From CAKTOF01 sp964523945 (GTDB lineage Bacteria > Bacillota > Clostridia > Oscillospirales > Oscillospiraceae): 16,761 nt of DNA. The notes beneath the pieces were generated by a model. The model was not told the origin of the DNA. It searched no databases and worked only from the letters and a program-made list of their open reading frames with translations. This document shows, piece by piece, positions 8,013-14,665 of the stretch. How positions within the stretch are numbered: the stretch's first letter is position 1; every line of letters starts with the position of its first letter. The translations under genes were made by a program, and so were the position numbers. The stretch lies in NCBI GenBank assembly GCA_964523945.1, contig CAZGBU010000040.1:1-16761 (forward strand), given 5' to 3'.

Positions 8013-9325
8013 TTCGCACACACCTCCTTCAGTCTCTCAATCAGCCGGTCAATGTCTGCGCGGCGGTTGAGCTCGGTGCAGCACCAGAGCAGGCCTCCTT
8101 CCACCGGCAGTCCGCCCAGAATGCCGTGTGTCTCAAGCGCACGGCAGAGCGTCTCCGGCTCCATCGGGCAGTCGGTCAGAAACTCATGGAAAAAAGGCCT
8201 GTCCGTGCGCAGCCCAAAGCCGGGCAGCGCGGCAAGCCGGGCCGCCAGATAGTGCGCATTGGCCGCGCAGCTCTCCGCCGCCTGGCGCAGCCCGTGCGGA
8301 CCGACGGCAGCCAGGTAGGCCGAGGCGGTCATTGCGCACAGCGCTTCGTTCGAGCAGATGTTGGACGAGGCTTTTTCCCGGCGGATATGCTGTTCGCGCG
8401 CCTGCAGCGTCAGCACAAACGCACGGCGGCCCTGATCGTCGGTCGTCTCACCGACGATACGGCCGGGCAGCTTGCGCATCATGGCTGCCTTGCAGGTCAT
8501 GATGCCGAGGTACGGGCCGCCGAACGCCATCGGAAGCCCCAGCGGCTGCCCTTCGCCGACGGCAATATCTGCGCCGTATTCTCCGGGTGTTTTCAGCAGG
8601 CCGAGCGAGATCGGGTTGAAGCCCATAATCACCTTTGCGCCCGCCGCATGTGCGGCCTCTGCCAGCGCCCCGACATCCTCGATCACGCCGTAGTAGTTCG
8701 GGCTCTGGATGTAGACGCTCGCTGTGGTTTCCGTGAGCGCCGCTTTCAGGTCCGCAACGCTGGTCGCGCAGTCGGAAACCGGCAGCACCGTCACCGGCAC
8801 GCCGCGGCTCTCGCAGTACGTCCGGACGACGGCCAGCACCTGCGGGTCGGCCGCACCGGAAAAGACAACGCCGCTGCGCTTTCGCTCCTGACACATAAAG
8901 ACCGCCTCTGCGGCTGCGACCGCGCCGTCGTAGACCGAGGCATTGGAGGCGTCCATCCCGGTCAGTTCGCACATTTGGGTCTGGTATTCAAAAATGGATT
9001 GCAGCACGCCCTGGCTGATCTCGGCCTGATAGGGCGTATAGGCCGTCACAAATTCCTCCTTGGACGTGACGGTTTTGACAATCGCCGGAATAAAGTGCCG
9101 GTACGCGCCCGCACCGCGGAATACGCTGGCAAAGCGGGTATTGCGATCGGCCAGGGCGGAGACGGCCTGCGTCACCTCCAGTTCGCTCATGCCGGCAGGG
9201 AGATCAAGCGAGCGGACGCGCACCGCTTCCGGCACGGCGGCAAACAGCTCTTCCGTGCTGGTCAGCCCCAGCGCGGCGAGCATCTTCTGCCGCTCGTCCG
9301 TGGTGGCGGGGATATAGCTGCCCAT
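8009..9325 (-). CDS. gcvPA: Glycine dehydrogenase (decarboxylating) subunit 1
   Basis: A 438-residue N-terminal-half subunit of split glycine decarboxylase, the partner of GcvPB. It carries the family's typical opening MGSYIPATTDERQKMLAALG and the strongly conserved block FVTAYTPYQAEISQG (residues 92-106), followed by QTQMCELTGMDASNASVYDG (115-134). This half lacks the PLP lysine, which is supplied by GcvPB. The start at ATG 9323-9325 has GGAGGA 8 nt upstream and lies 4 nt after the gcvH stop. An open frame extending to 9376 only runs through gcvH and has no homology. The stop codon overlaps the gcvPB start as ATGA, and the last codons of gcvPA encode the ribosome binding site of gcvPB, so the two subunits are likely made in equal amounts. 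Confidence 0.96.
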   Translation of the reverse strand: MGSYIPATTDERQKMLAALGLTSTEELFAAVPEAVRVRSLDLPAGMSELEVTQAVSALADRNTRFASVFRGAGAYRHFIPAIVKTVTSKEEFVTAYTPYQAEISQGVLQSIFEYQTQMCELTGMDASNASVYDGAVAAAEAVFMCQERKRSGVVFSGAADPQVLAVVRTYCESRGVPVTVLPVSDCATSVADLKAALTETTASVYIQSPNYYGVIEDVGALAEAAHAAGAKVIMGFNPISLGLLKTPGEYGADIAVGEGQPLGLPMAFGGPYLGIMTCKAAMMRKLPGRIVGETTDDQGRRAFVLTLQAREQHIRREKASSNICSNEALCAMTASAYLAAVGPHGLRQAAESCAANAHYLAARLAALPGFGLRTDRPFFHEFLTDCPMEPETLCRALETHGILGGLPVEGGLLWCCTELNRRADIDRLIERLKEVCAK

Positions 9326-9329
9326 CGCG

Positions 9330-9713
9330 TCAGTCCTCCTCCGCGGCGCACAGCTCCTCATAGGCAGCAGCGTCAAGCAGTTCCTCCGTCTCCGTCACAT
9401 CGGAAACCTTGATCAGCCACGCGCCATAGGGATCCTCATTGACCAGCGCCGGATTGTCCAGCAGCGCCTCGTTGACGGCGGCGACGGTTCCGGTCACCGG
9501 GCTGAACACATCGGAGACCGCCTTGACCGACTCCACATCGGCAAAGGAATCACCCGCCGTGACGGTATCGCCCTCTTCCGGCAGGTTGACGAAGACGATG
9601 TCGCCCAGCGCCTCCTGCGCATAGTCGCTCAGGCCGATGACGTGCAGGCCGTCCTCTTCCTTGATCCATTCGTGGGATTTGGTGTACTGCAGTTCTGCGG
9701 GAAAGTTTGCCAT
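9330..9713 (-). CDS. gcvH: Glycine cleavage system H protein
   Basis: A 127-residue lipoyl carrier that shuttles the aminomethyl group between the P, T and L proteins. The lipoyl-lysine motif is clear: K64 in FADVESVKAVSDVFSPV. The N-terminal YTKSHEWIK and IGLSDYAQEALGDIVFVNLP are also diagnostic. The length matches the usual 125-130 residues. The start at 9713 has a strong AGGAGGA ribosome binding site. It begins 36 nt after gcvT and ends 4 nt before gcvPA. The lplA gene in the same operon probably supplies its lipoate. Confidence 0.97.
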   Translation of the reverse strand: MANFPAELQYTKSHEWIKEEDGLHVIGLSDYAQEALGDIVFVNLPEEGDTVTAGDSFADVESVKAVSDVFSPVTGTVAAVNEALLDNPALVNEDPYGAWLIKVSDVTETEELLDAAAYEELCAAEED

Positions 9714-9749
9714 GATATTTTCCTCCTAAATCTTGATTGGGATCAGAGT

Positions 9750-10835
9750 TCAGCTTCTTTTATAAAACGGCAGCGGCACAATCTCGGCTGCGACCCGGCG
9801 GCCGCGCACGTCTGCCTCGACTGCAGTACCGACGGCAGCATCCTCTGCATTCACCATCGCCATCGCGACGGCCCTGCCCAGATATGGGCAGTGTGTGCCG
9901 GATGTGGACTGGCCGATCTTCCGCTCTCCAATATAAATGTCCTGATGCTCACGGATGATGCCCCGGCCGGTGACGGCAAGGCCCACGCGCACGCGCTTGG
10001 GCGCGCCGGCAGCAGCCAGCGCATCTTTTCCAATAAAGTCCGCCTTATCCAGCTTGACCGCGAAGTCCAGTCCAGCCTCGAGCGGCGAAACCGTCTCATC
10101 CATCTCATGTCCGTAGAGCGGCATTGCCGCCTCGAGTCGGAGCGTGTCGCGCGCGCCCAGGCCGCACGGGATCAGCCCCTCGTCCTCTCCGGCATCGCGC
10201 AGGAGTTTCCAGAGTGCTTCGCCGTGCGCAGCGGCAGTGTAGATCTCATAGCCCAGCTCGCCGGTGTAGCCGGTGCGGGAAATCATGCAGGGGATGCCCT
10301 GTACAGATACCTCACGCACGGCGGTGTAATACTTCTGTGGGATCTGCTCGACCGGCAGGAGCTTTGCCAGGATCTCCGGCGCTTTCGGCCCCTGCAGCGC
10401 GAGCTGCGCGACGGAGTCAGAGATGTCCTCGGCCGTTGTGCCGGGCAGCACATTCGCCGCAATATGCGCAAAGTCCTTCGCACGGTTGGCAGCATTGACG
10501 ACAAGCAGATACGATTCGTCCCCGAATTTGTAGATCACCAGATCGTCGATACAGCCGCCGGCTGCATTGCACATGACGCTGTAGCGCACGCGCCCGGCTG
10601 TCATATTGGTGAAATCGTTGGTCATCAGATGATTGAGTGAATCGAGCGCAGTCGGGCCGCTCAGGACAATCTCGCCCATATGCGAGACGTCAAACAGCCC
10701 TGCCTGCTGCCGGACGGCCATGTGCTCCCTGACCACGCCGGTGGAATACTGCACCGGAAGCAGATAGCCGGCAAACGGGACGATCTTCCCACCCTCCGCC
10801 ACGTGGGTATCGTAAGGGGGTGTTTTCAGCTCCAT
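9750..10835 (-). CDS. gcvT: Aminomethyltransferase (glycine cleavage T protein)
   Basis: A 361-residue T protein that transfers the methylene group from aminomethyl-lipoyl-GcvH to tetrahydrofolate and releases ammonia. Family motifs include VPFAGYLLPVQY (residues 19-30), GLFDVSHMGEI (46-56), GGCIDDLVIYK (93-103, with the catalytic aspartate in the D97-D98 pair), SRTGYTGELGYEIY and GLGARDTLRLEAAMPLYGHE. The start at ATG 10833-10835 has AAGGAG 5 nt upstream. The frame stays open upstream to 10973, and an ATG occurs at 10866-10868, but that stretch is riboswitch RNA and has no ribosome binding site. It is the first gene of the operon, and its roughly 260-nt leader carries a tandem glycine riboswitch. 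Confidence 0.96.
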   Translation of the reverse strand: MELKTPPYDTHVAEGGKIVPFAGYLLPVQYSTGVVREHMAVRQQAGLFDVSHMGEIVLSGPTALDSLNHLMTNDFTNMTAGRVRYSVMCNAAGGCIDDLVIYKFGDESYLLVVNAANRAKDFAHIAANVLPGTTAEDISDSVAQLALQGPKAPEILAKLLPVEQIPQKYYTAVREVSVQGIPCMISRTGYTGELGYEIYTAAAHGEALWKLLRDAGEDEGLIPCGLGARDTLRLEAAMPLYGHEMDETVSPLEAGLDFAVKLDKADFIGKDALAAAGAPKRVRVGLAVTGRGIIREHQDIYIGERKIGQSTSGTHCPYLGRAVAMAMVNAEDAAVGTAVEADVRGRRVAAEIVPLPFYKRS

Positions 10836-10879
10836 TGAATCTCCTTCTTTCCCGTATAATATGTCCATAATTACAACAG

Positions 10880-10921
10880 CAGAGGCACAAATGGCGAGAA
10901 ATCCCGTCATTTGTGCCTCTG
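10880..10921 (-). terminator. Expression-platform hairpin of the glycine riboswitch
   Basis: A perfect 14-bp stem (10908-10921 with 10880-10893), extended by an inner 4-bp stem across one mismatch. The foot of its 5' arm, CAGAG, is the same segment that closes P1 of aptamer II, so glycine-bound P1 and the full hairpin are mutually exclusive. It sits where B. subtilis gcvT has its riboswitch terminator. Here, however, the RNA after the stem reads CUGUUGUAAUUAU rather than a U-run, so its action as an intrinsic terminator is uncertain. The gcvT ribosome binding site (10841-10846) is not inside it. Confidence 0.7.
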
Positions 10922-11080
10922 TAATGGAACCTGAAAGATTCTCCGCTTCGCGGATTGCTTCTTCGGTGCGCAATTGCTTTCCAGAGCTTCGTCAGAAACC
11001 GATCCCGTTTGCCTGAGAGTTTTTGCTGCCCCTTCGGCGCTGTCGTGCGACAGTCTCTCTCGATTCCTTCATCCGAACGA
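10880..11080 (-). promoter_or_regulatory. Tandem glycine riboswitch (two aptamers) in the gcvT leader
   Basis: Both glycine aptamer cores are readable on the minus strand. Aptamer I has P1 GGAAUCG (11061-11067) with CGGUUUC (10995-11001), the hairpin CUGUCG/CGACAG, the conserved GCCGAAGGGGC (around 11027-11038) and ACUCUCAGGCAAA (around 11008-11020). The linker UGACGAAGCUCUGG follows; its CGAA can pair with UUCG at 11074-11077, consistent with the leader-linker kink-turn known for this class. Aptamer II has CACCGAAG (10961-10968), the hairpin UCCGC-GAA-GCGGA (10942-10954) and CUUUCAGGU (around 10930-10938). Its P1 is CUCUG (10982-10986) with CAGAG (10917-10921). In known examples upstream of gcvT, glycine binding turns expression on. 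Confidence 0.93.
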
Positions 11081-11102
11081 GTATTCCGTTGTAGTTTGCA
11101 AT

Positions 11103-11131
11103 ATTTTATCCTACTTTTCCGGCGGTGTCAA
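11103..11131 (-). promoter_or_regulatory. Sigma-A promoter of the gcv operon
   Basis: On the minus strand, a perfect -35 TTGACA (11126-11131) is separated by 17 nt from -10 TAAAAT (11103-11108). The start site near 11096 lies just before the riboswitch. Near-consensus strength fits control by the downstream RNA switch rather than by an activator. Confidence 0.88.
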
Positions 11132-11145
11132 CCGGCAAAGCGCCA

Positions 11146-11174
11146 AAAGCGGGCGGCTGGAAGCCGCCCGCTTT
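11146..11174 (-). terminator. Terminator of the YibE/F gene
   Basis: A 12-bp GC-rich perfect stem (11163-11174 with 11146-11157, core AGCGGGCGGC/GCCGCCCGCT) with a 5-nt loop, followed by a short T-run, begins 1 nt after the stop codon. It separates this gene from the gcv promoter, which begins 15 nt further on. Confidence 0.85.
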
Positions 11175-11175
11175 G

Positions 11176-12369
11176 TCATATCTCTTCTGGGAGCTGCGCC
11201 GGCTGTGCGGCGGGATCCGGAGCCGGTTCCGGATCTTGCCCCGGTTTGATGCGCCGTGTACGCGACGGCAGCGTGTACAGCAGCGTTGCCAACGCCACGG
11301 TTGCCGGCACACTGAGCACCACCCCAAAGCTGCCGGACAGCCCCTGCATGATGGCAATACCGATGTTGTTGGAGTTGATGATCTGCAGCCACGGCAGATC
11401 ATAGGCATAGTCGAGCACCAGCATCGAAAGGCTGCCGCCGGCAAACGCCAGGATCAGTGTGTTGGAGTTTGTTCCCATCATATCCCGCCCAACGCGCATA
11501 CCGGCCTGAAACAGCTCTCTGCGGGAAATCCCCGGCGTCTGCATACGGATTTCCGTCATGGCGCTGGCAATGGACATGCCCACATCCATCATTGCGCCGA
11601 GCGACGAAATTAAAAGCCCGGAGAACAGCAGGCCGCCCACCTGGATCCCGGAGGTATTCCAGAGCGTCATCAGGCTTTCAATGTCGCTGACATTCCAGCC
11701 GGTGATGCCGGTCGAGAACGAAAACAGAGACGAGAACAGTCCCGCCATCACGACACCCGCCACCGTCCCGGCGGTCGCGACAAGCGTTTTGCGCGTCGGG
11801 CCGCCGAGCAGCCACATCGATACCACCGTTGTGACGGCGCTCACCAGAACGGCACTCCAGAACGGCGACCAGCCACGGTAGACCATCGGCAGATATACAA
11901 GCAGGATGCAGCCAAGTGTAAACACCAGGCTCAGCGCGCCCTTTACGCCCTGCCAGCCGCCGATCAGGCAGAGCACCAGCAAGTACAGTCCGGCGAATGC
12001 GAGCACCTGAAGCTCCCGGTCCTGGGAGTAGACACTCGAGGCGACGGTGTCGCCGGACACACTCTGCATCACAATCACACGCATGCCGACGGTACACGGC
12101 GCGCCGAACAGGAACCCGGCGCTGGATGTCGTCTCGATCTCCTGCCCATCCAGCTCTCCGCTGGTCATGCGCACGCGCACCACCTGCTCGCCGACACGGG
12201 TACCGCTCGGCTGCAGATTGTCCTGGATGATCTCTGTCACCACGCCCTTTTCAAACGTCTGGCCCTCACGGGAAATCAAAGGCACCTTATCGACCTGATT
12301 CAGCCAGACTACGAACACCGCAAACAGCGCCAGCAGCACCAGCGGCGGAAGAAACGCTTCCAACTCCAT
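11176..12369 (-). CDS. YibE/F family integral membrane protein
   Basis: A 397-residue protein of the YibE/F family, polytopic membrane proteins of unknown biochemical role found mainly in Firmicutes and Actinobacteria. It has one N-terminal membrane segment (residues 6-23), a soluble beta-rich stretch (about 35-118), then roughly six or seven helices (122-365). The signature segments GAMMDVGMSIASAM (258-271) and GRDMMGTNSNTLILAFAG (294-311) are clear. The C-terminal tail is short and rich in proline, alanine and glutamate. The start at 12369 has GAGG 8 nt upstream. It lies 99 nt downstream of the phosphoesterase gene in the same direction. I see no convincing promoter in the gap, so read-through past the intervening hairpin is possible. 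The role is unknown. Confidence 0.9.
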   Translation of the reverse strand: MELEAFLPPLVLLALFAVFVVWLNQVDKVPLISREGQTFEKGVVTEIIQDNLQPSGTRVGEQVVRVRMTSGELDGQEIETTSSAGFLFGAPCTVGMRVIVMQSVSGDTVASSVYSQDRELQVLAFAGLYLLVLCLIGGWQGVKGALSLVFTLGCILLVYLPMVYRGWSPFWSAVLVSAVTTVVSMWLLGGPTRKTLVATAGTVAGVVMAGLFSSLFSFSTGITGWNVSDIESLMTLWNTSGIQVGGLLFSGLLISSLGAMMDVGMSIASAMTEIRMQTPGISRRELFQAGMRVGRDMMGTNSNTLILAFAGGSLSMLVLDYAYDLPWLQIINSNNIGIAIMQGLSGSFGVVLSVPATVALATLLYTLPSRTRRIKPGQDPEPAPDPAAQPAQLPEEI

Positions 12370-12416
12370 TCGATTTGCCTCAAAGAGCAGTCCTCATTTC
12401 CTCAGAAGTAAACAGT

Positions 12417-12450
12417 GTCTCTCCGCCGGCAGCACCGCCGGCGGAGAGAC
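12417..12450 (-). terminator. Hairpin after the metallophosphoesterase gene
   Basis: A perfect 14-bp inverted repeat (12437-12450 with 12417-12430, GTCTCTCCGCCGGC/GCCGGCGGAGAGAC) with a 6-nt loop begins 18 nt after the phosphoesterase stop. The following tail is ACTGTTTACTTCTG, only partly U-rich. It could be a leaky terminator or a 3'-end stabiliser that lets some transcription reach the YibE/F gene. Confidence 0.65.
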
Positions 12451-12468
12451 GGAACGGGTACAGGCGGA

Positions 12469-14418
12469 TCAGCCCAGCTTGGTCAGCGCATAGTCGGCGC
12501 TCGACGCCGTAACCACGCTGCCAGTCAGGAGCCCGTTGCTCTGTGCAAATGCCAGTCCCTGTGCAAGCGTCGCGTCAGCAGCGGCGCCGGGCACGCCCTG
12601 TGCAGCAGCATAGCGGGTCAGCATGGCTGCAAACTGCGCCTGCGTGACTGTCTCTTCCGGCTGGAAGCTGCCATCACTGACACCTTTGACAATCCCCTCC
12701 GCTCTGGCCCATGCCACCGCATCATAGCAGGCGGCGCTGACCGGAACATCGGCAAAACCGGCAGCCGCAGTGACGGCCGGGCGGCCGGCCGCGTCATACA
12801 GGCGCTGCACGGCCTCGGCACGGGTCAGCGGCGCGGTCAGGCTTTCGCCTTCACCGGTCTTGGCAATCGTGAACGTCTCATCGATCTGCTGCGTCTCACC
12901 GGCGGCGGTCAGCTGATAGGTGTCGATCGAGAAGGAAGTCTCGCTCATTGTGATGACCGACCAGCTCGGCAGCCAGTTCTGGCTGCGCGCGGCGATATAG
13001 TCCTGCTGGACGCTGATCAGCTCATAGTATTTCGAGCCGGAGGCAGAGTTGGCAGACATGTACAGCGTGCCGTTGGGATTCACCACGGTGCTGCCCACGG
13101 TCGTCTCGATGGTGTAGCAATGGTTGTCGGCCTGGAATGCGCTCATCAGCTCCTCACCGGTGGTGTCGCCGTCTTCCGGCGCAAGCGGGATCTGCGTATC
13201 ACTGTTGATGTCATAGGCGTGATCCCAGTCGTAGTCGGTGCCGTCTTCATTGAGCTGGAACTCATAGGCGCCGTGGGTCTGGCCGTCACCGTAGAGCAGC
13301 TTGGAGCGGCTGTAGGTGTGGTCATGCCCCTGGAGCACCACATCGATGTCGTACTCGTCGAAAATCGGCGTAAGCTGCGTGCGCAGGATCATACCATCGG
13401 TGTCGGAGTGATCCAGGCCGGAGCCGTAGATATCCTGGTGAATGGTGACGATGCGCCAGGCCGCGTCCGGATCGGAGGCAACCGCCTCGGCAATGGCCTG
13501 CTCATGCTCGGCGACATTGTAGTTGTTGGTGTTGAGCACGATGAAAAGGCCGCTGCCGTAGGAGTAATAATAGTCGCCGCCGGCCTCTGTGGCGCCGTAG
13601 TCCGTGGCATTCGGCGTATTGAAGTGGTACATATAGTCCGCATTGAGCGAGTCGTGGTTGCCAATGGTCGTGGCGACCGGCAGCGACGCCAGCACCGCCT
13701 GGCTCAGGTAGCCGGCATACTCCTCCTCCTTGGGCTGGCCGGTCTTGTTGACCTGGTCGCCGGCGGAAATGATGAAGCTCACATCCGGATCCTGCGCGAC
13801 TGCAGCCTCCAGCGTGCGGTTCCAGCCGAACGCGTCGTTGCGGGCTGCCGTGTTGGCCGCACCGGATTCTGCGACCAGCGTTTCGCCGCTCTGCGGCTGT
13901 CCCGTAGACGCACCGATCTGCGGATCACCCACATAGAGCATTTTCACCGTGGTGAAACTGTGCGTCTGGTAGGTTTCTACGTCGGTCTGCACACCGTTTT
14001 TCTCGACGGTGTAGTAATAGGTGGTGTTCTCACGCAGGCCGGTCACGGTCACATGGTTGTAATCGTAAGCGACACCGCCGGTCAGGCTGGTGTCCACATC
14101 GCCGGCCGTACCAGTGTAGGCGGTGAGGTTATTCCGGTCGGTGCCGAAATGAACCACCGGTGTCGCAGCCGTGCCGTTGTCCAGGCTGTACCAGGCAAAG
14201 TTCAGCTCCGTCTCGTCCTCGCCGGGTGTCAGTGATACTTTGGTATAGTCGCCCGAAACGGTTTCCCATTCCTCAACCCAAGCGTTCCACTCGGCGCTGC
14301 CTCCCACCGTTGCGCCGTCGTTGTAGTTCGCGGTGGCAGCCAGGGCGGGAACCATGATCGCACCCATCAGCACCGCGCCGCACAGCGCGCCGGCAAGAAG
14401 TTTCTTCTTGATTTTCAT
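12469..14418 (-). CDS. Secreted purple-acid-phosphatase-like metallophosphoesterase with SLH anchor
   Basis: A 649-residue exported protein. A signal peptide (MKIKKK, then a hydrophobic stretch to about residue 27, cleavage near PALA-A) is followed by a fibronectin-III-like purple-acid-phosphatase N-domain (about 60-157) and a calcineurin-like phosphoesterase domain (about 158-470). Metal ligands visible are D165 (VGDPQIG), D221 (SAGDQVN), N254-H255 (GNHD), H327 (IHQD) and H365-x-H367 (QGHDHTYSR). The C-terminus carries one good S-layer-homology repeat (about 530-605, with FADV and GIVKGVSDGSFQPEETVTQAQF) and a short degenerate second one to the end. It probably hydrolyses phosphate esters at the cell surface, held non-covalently on wall polymers. 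The start at 14418 has AAGGA 7 nt upstream and opens the signal peptide; the longer frame to 14529 has no such support. It has its own promoter. Confidence 0.93.
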   Translation of the reverse strand: MKIKKKLLAGALCGAVLMGAIMVPALAATANYNDGATVGGSAEWNAWVEEWETVSGDYTKVSLTPGEDETELNFAWYSLDNGTAATPVVHFGTDRNNLTAYTGTAGDVDTSLTGGVAYDYNHVTVTGLRENTTYYYTVEKNGVQTDVETYQTHSFTTVKMLYVGDPQIGASTGQPQSGETLVAESGAANTAARNDAFGWNRTLEAAVAQDPDVSFIISAGDQVNKTGQPKEEEYAGYLSQAVLASLPVATTIGNHDSLNADYMYHFNTPNATDYGATEAGGDYYYSYGSGLFIVLNTNNYNVAEHEQAIAEAVASDPDAAWRIVTIHQDIYGSGLDHSDTDGMILRTQLTPIFDEYDIDVVLQGHDHTYSRSKLLYGDGQTHGAYEFQLNEDGTDYDWDHAYDINSDTQIPLAPEDGDTTGEELMSAFQADNHCYTIETTVGSTVVNPNGTLYMSANSASGSKYYELISVQQDYIAARSQNWLPSWSVITMSETSFSIDTYQLTAAGETQQIDETFTIAKTGEGESLTAPLTRAEAVQRLYDAAGRPAVTAAAGFADVPVSAACYDAVAWARAEGIVKGVSDGSFQPEETVTQAQFAAMLTRYAAAQGVPGAAADATLAQGLAFAQSNGLLTGSVVTASSADYALTKLG

Positions 14419-14473
14419 GTTGATCCTTCCTCTTGTTCCATTGTTGATTTCAGGGCTTCCCCTTCCATCTGGG

Positions 14474-14502
14474 AGTATAGTCCTCCATTCTGGCCGCTGC
14501 AA
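14474..14502 (-). promoter_or_regulatory. Promoter of the metallophosphoesterase gene
   Basis: On the minus strand, -10 TATACT (14474-14479) lies 17 nt after TTGCAG (14497-14502), a partial -35. The start would be near 14467, with a leader of about 50 nt. The remaining upstream stretch to the permease terminator shows no other recognisable site. Confidence 0.65.
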
Positions 14503-14607
14503 GCAGACGCGAAAACTCTTGAAAATCATTTAATCCGGTTCTAACATTCGGGCCCCCATTTTACAATTCTGTGATCTGCGCGCCATTTTATGCCTCTGGA
14601 CAGCGCG

Positions 14608-14649
14608 AAAAAAATCCGGCGCAGGCGGGTTCGTTCGCCTGCGCCGGAT
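14608..14649 (-). terminator. Strong intrinsic terminator of the ABC permease gene
   Basis: A perfect 14-bp stem (14636-14649 with 14614-14627, core CCGGCGCAGGCG/CGCCTGCGCCGG) with an 8-nt loop is followed on the minus strand by a run of T residues (14608-14613, with one more T paired at the stem foot). It begins 16 nt after the permease stop and is the clearest terminator in the window. Confidence 0.93.
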
Positions 14650-14665
14650 GACGCCTGGATTTCGT

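Noticed and set aside
8013..8021. GTG start for gcvPB three codons upstream
   Set aside because: AGGAGG would be only 2 nt from that GTG. The ATG at 8012 has a workable spacing and forms an ATGA overlap.
7796..9412. A 538-codon plus-strand open frame opposite gcvPA and gcvH
   Set aside because: The translation is rich in Arg, His, Gln and Ala with no domain, as expected from the complement of GC-biased codons. Strong glycine-cleavage homology lies on the other strand.
10836..10973. Upstream extension of gcvT, including an ATG at 10866-10868
   Set aside because: The stretch is the riboswitch leader, the ATG has no ribosome binding site, and T-protein homology begins at 10835.
12415..14235. 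A 606-codon open frame on the plus strand opposite the metallophosphoesterase gene
   Set aside because: It is antisense to a gene with clear catalytic motifs and a signal peptide. Its translation has no recognisable domain, and such long shadow frames are common in GC-rich DNA.
14419..14529. N-terminal extension of the metallophosphoesterase
   Set aside because: It would bury the signal peptide inside the protein and runs across the promoter of the gene.
14503..14607. Possible regulatory RNA or extra promoter between the permease terminator and the phosphatase promoter
   Set aside because: The stretch is AT-richer than its surroundings, but I found no stable hairpin or well-spaced promoter pair beyond the one listed.
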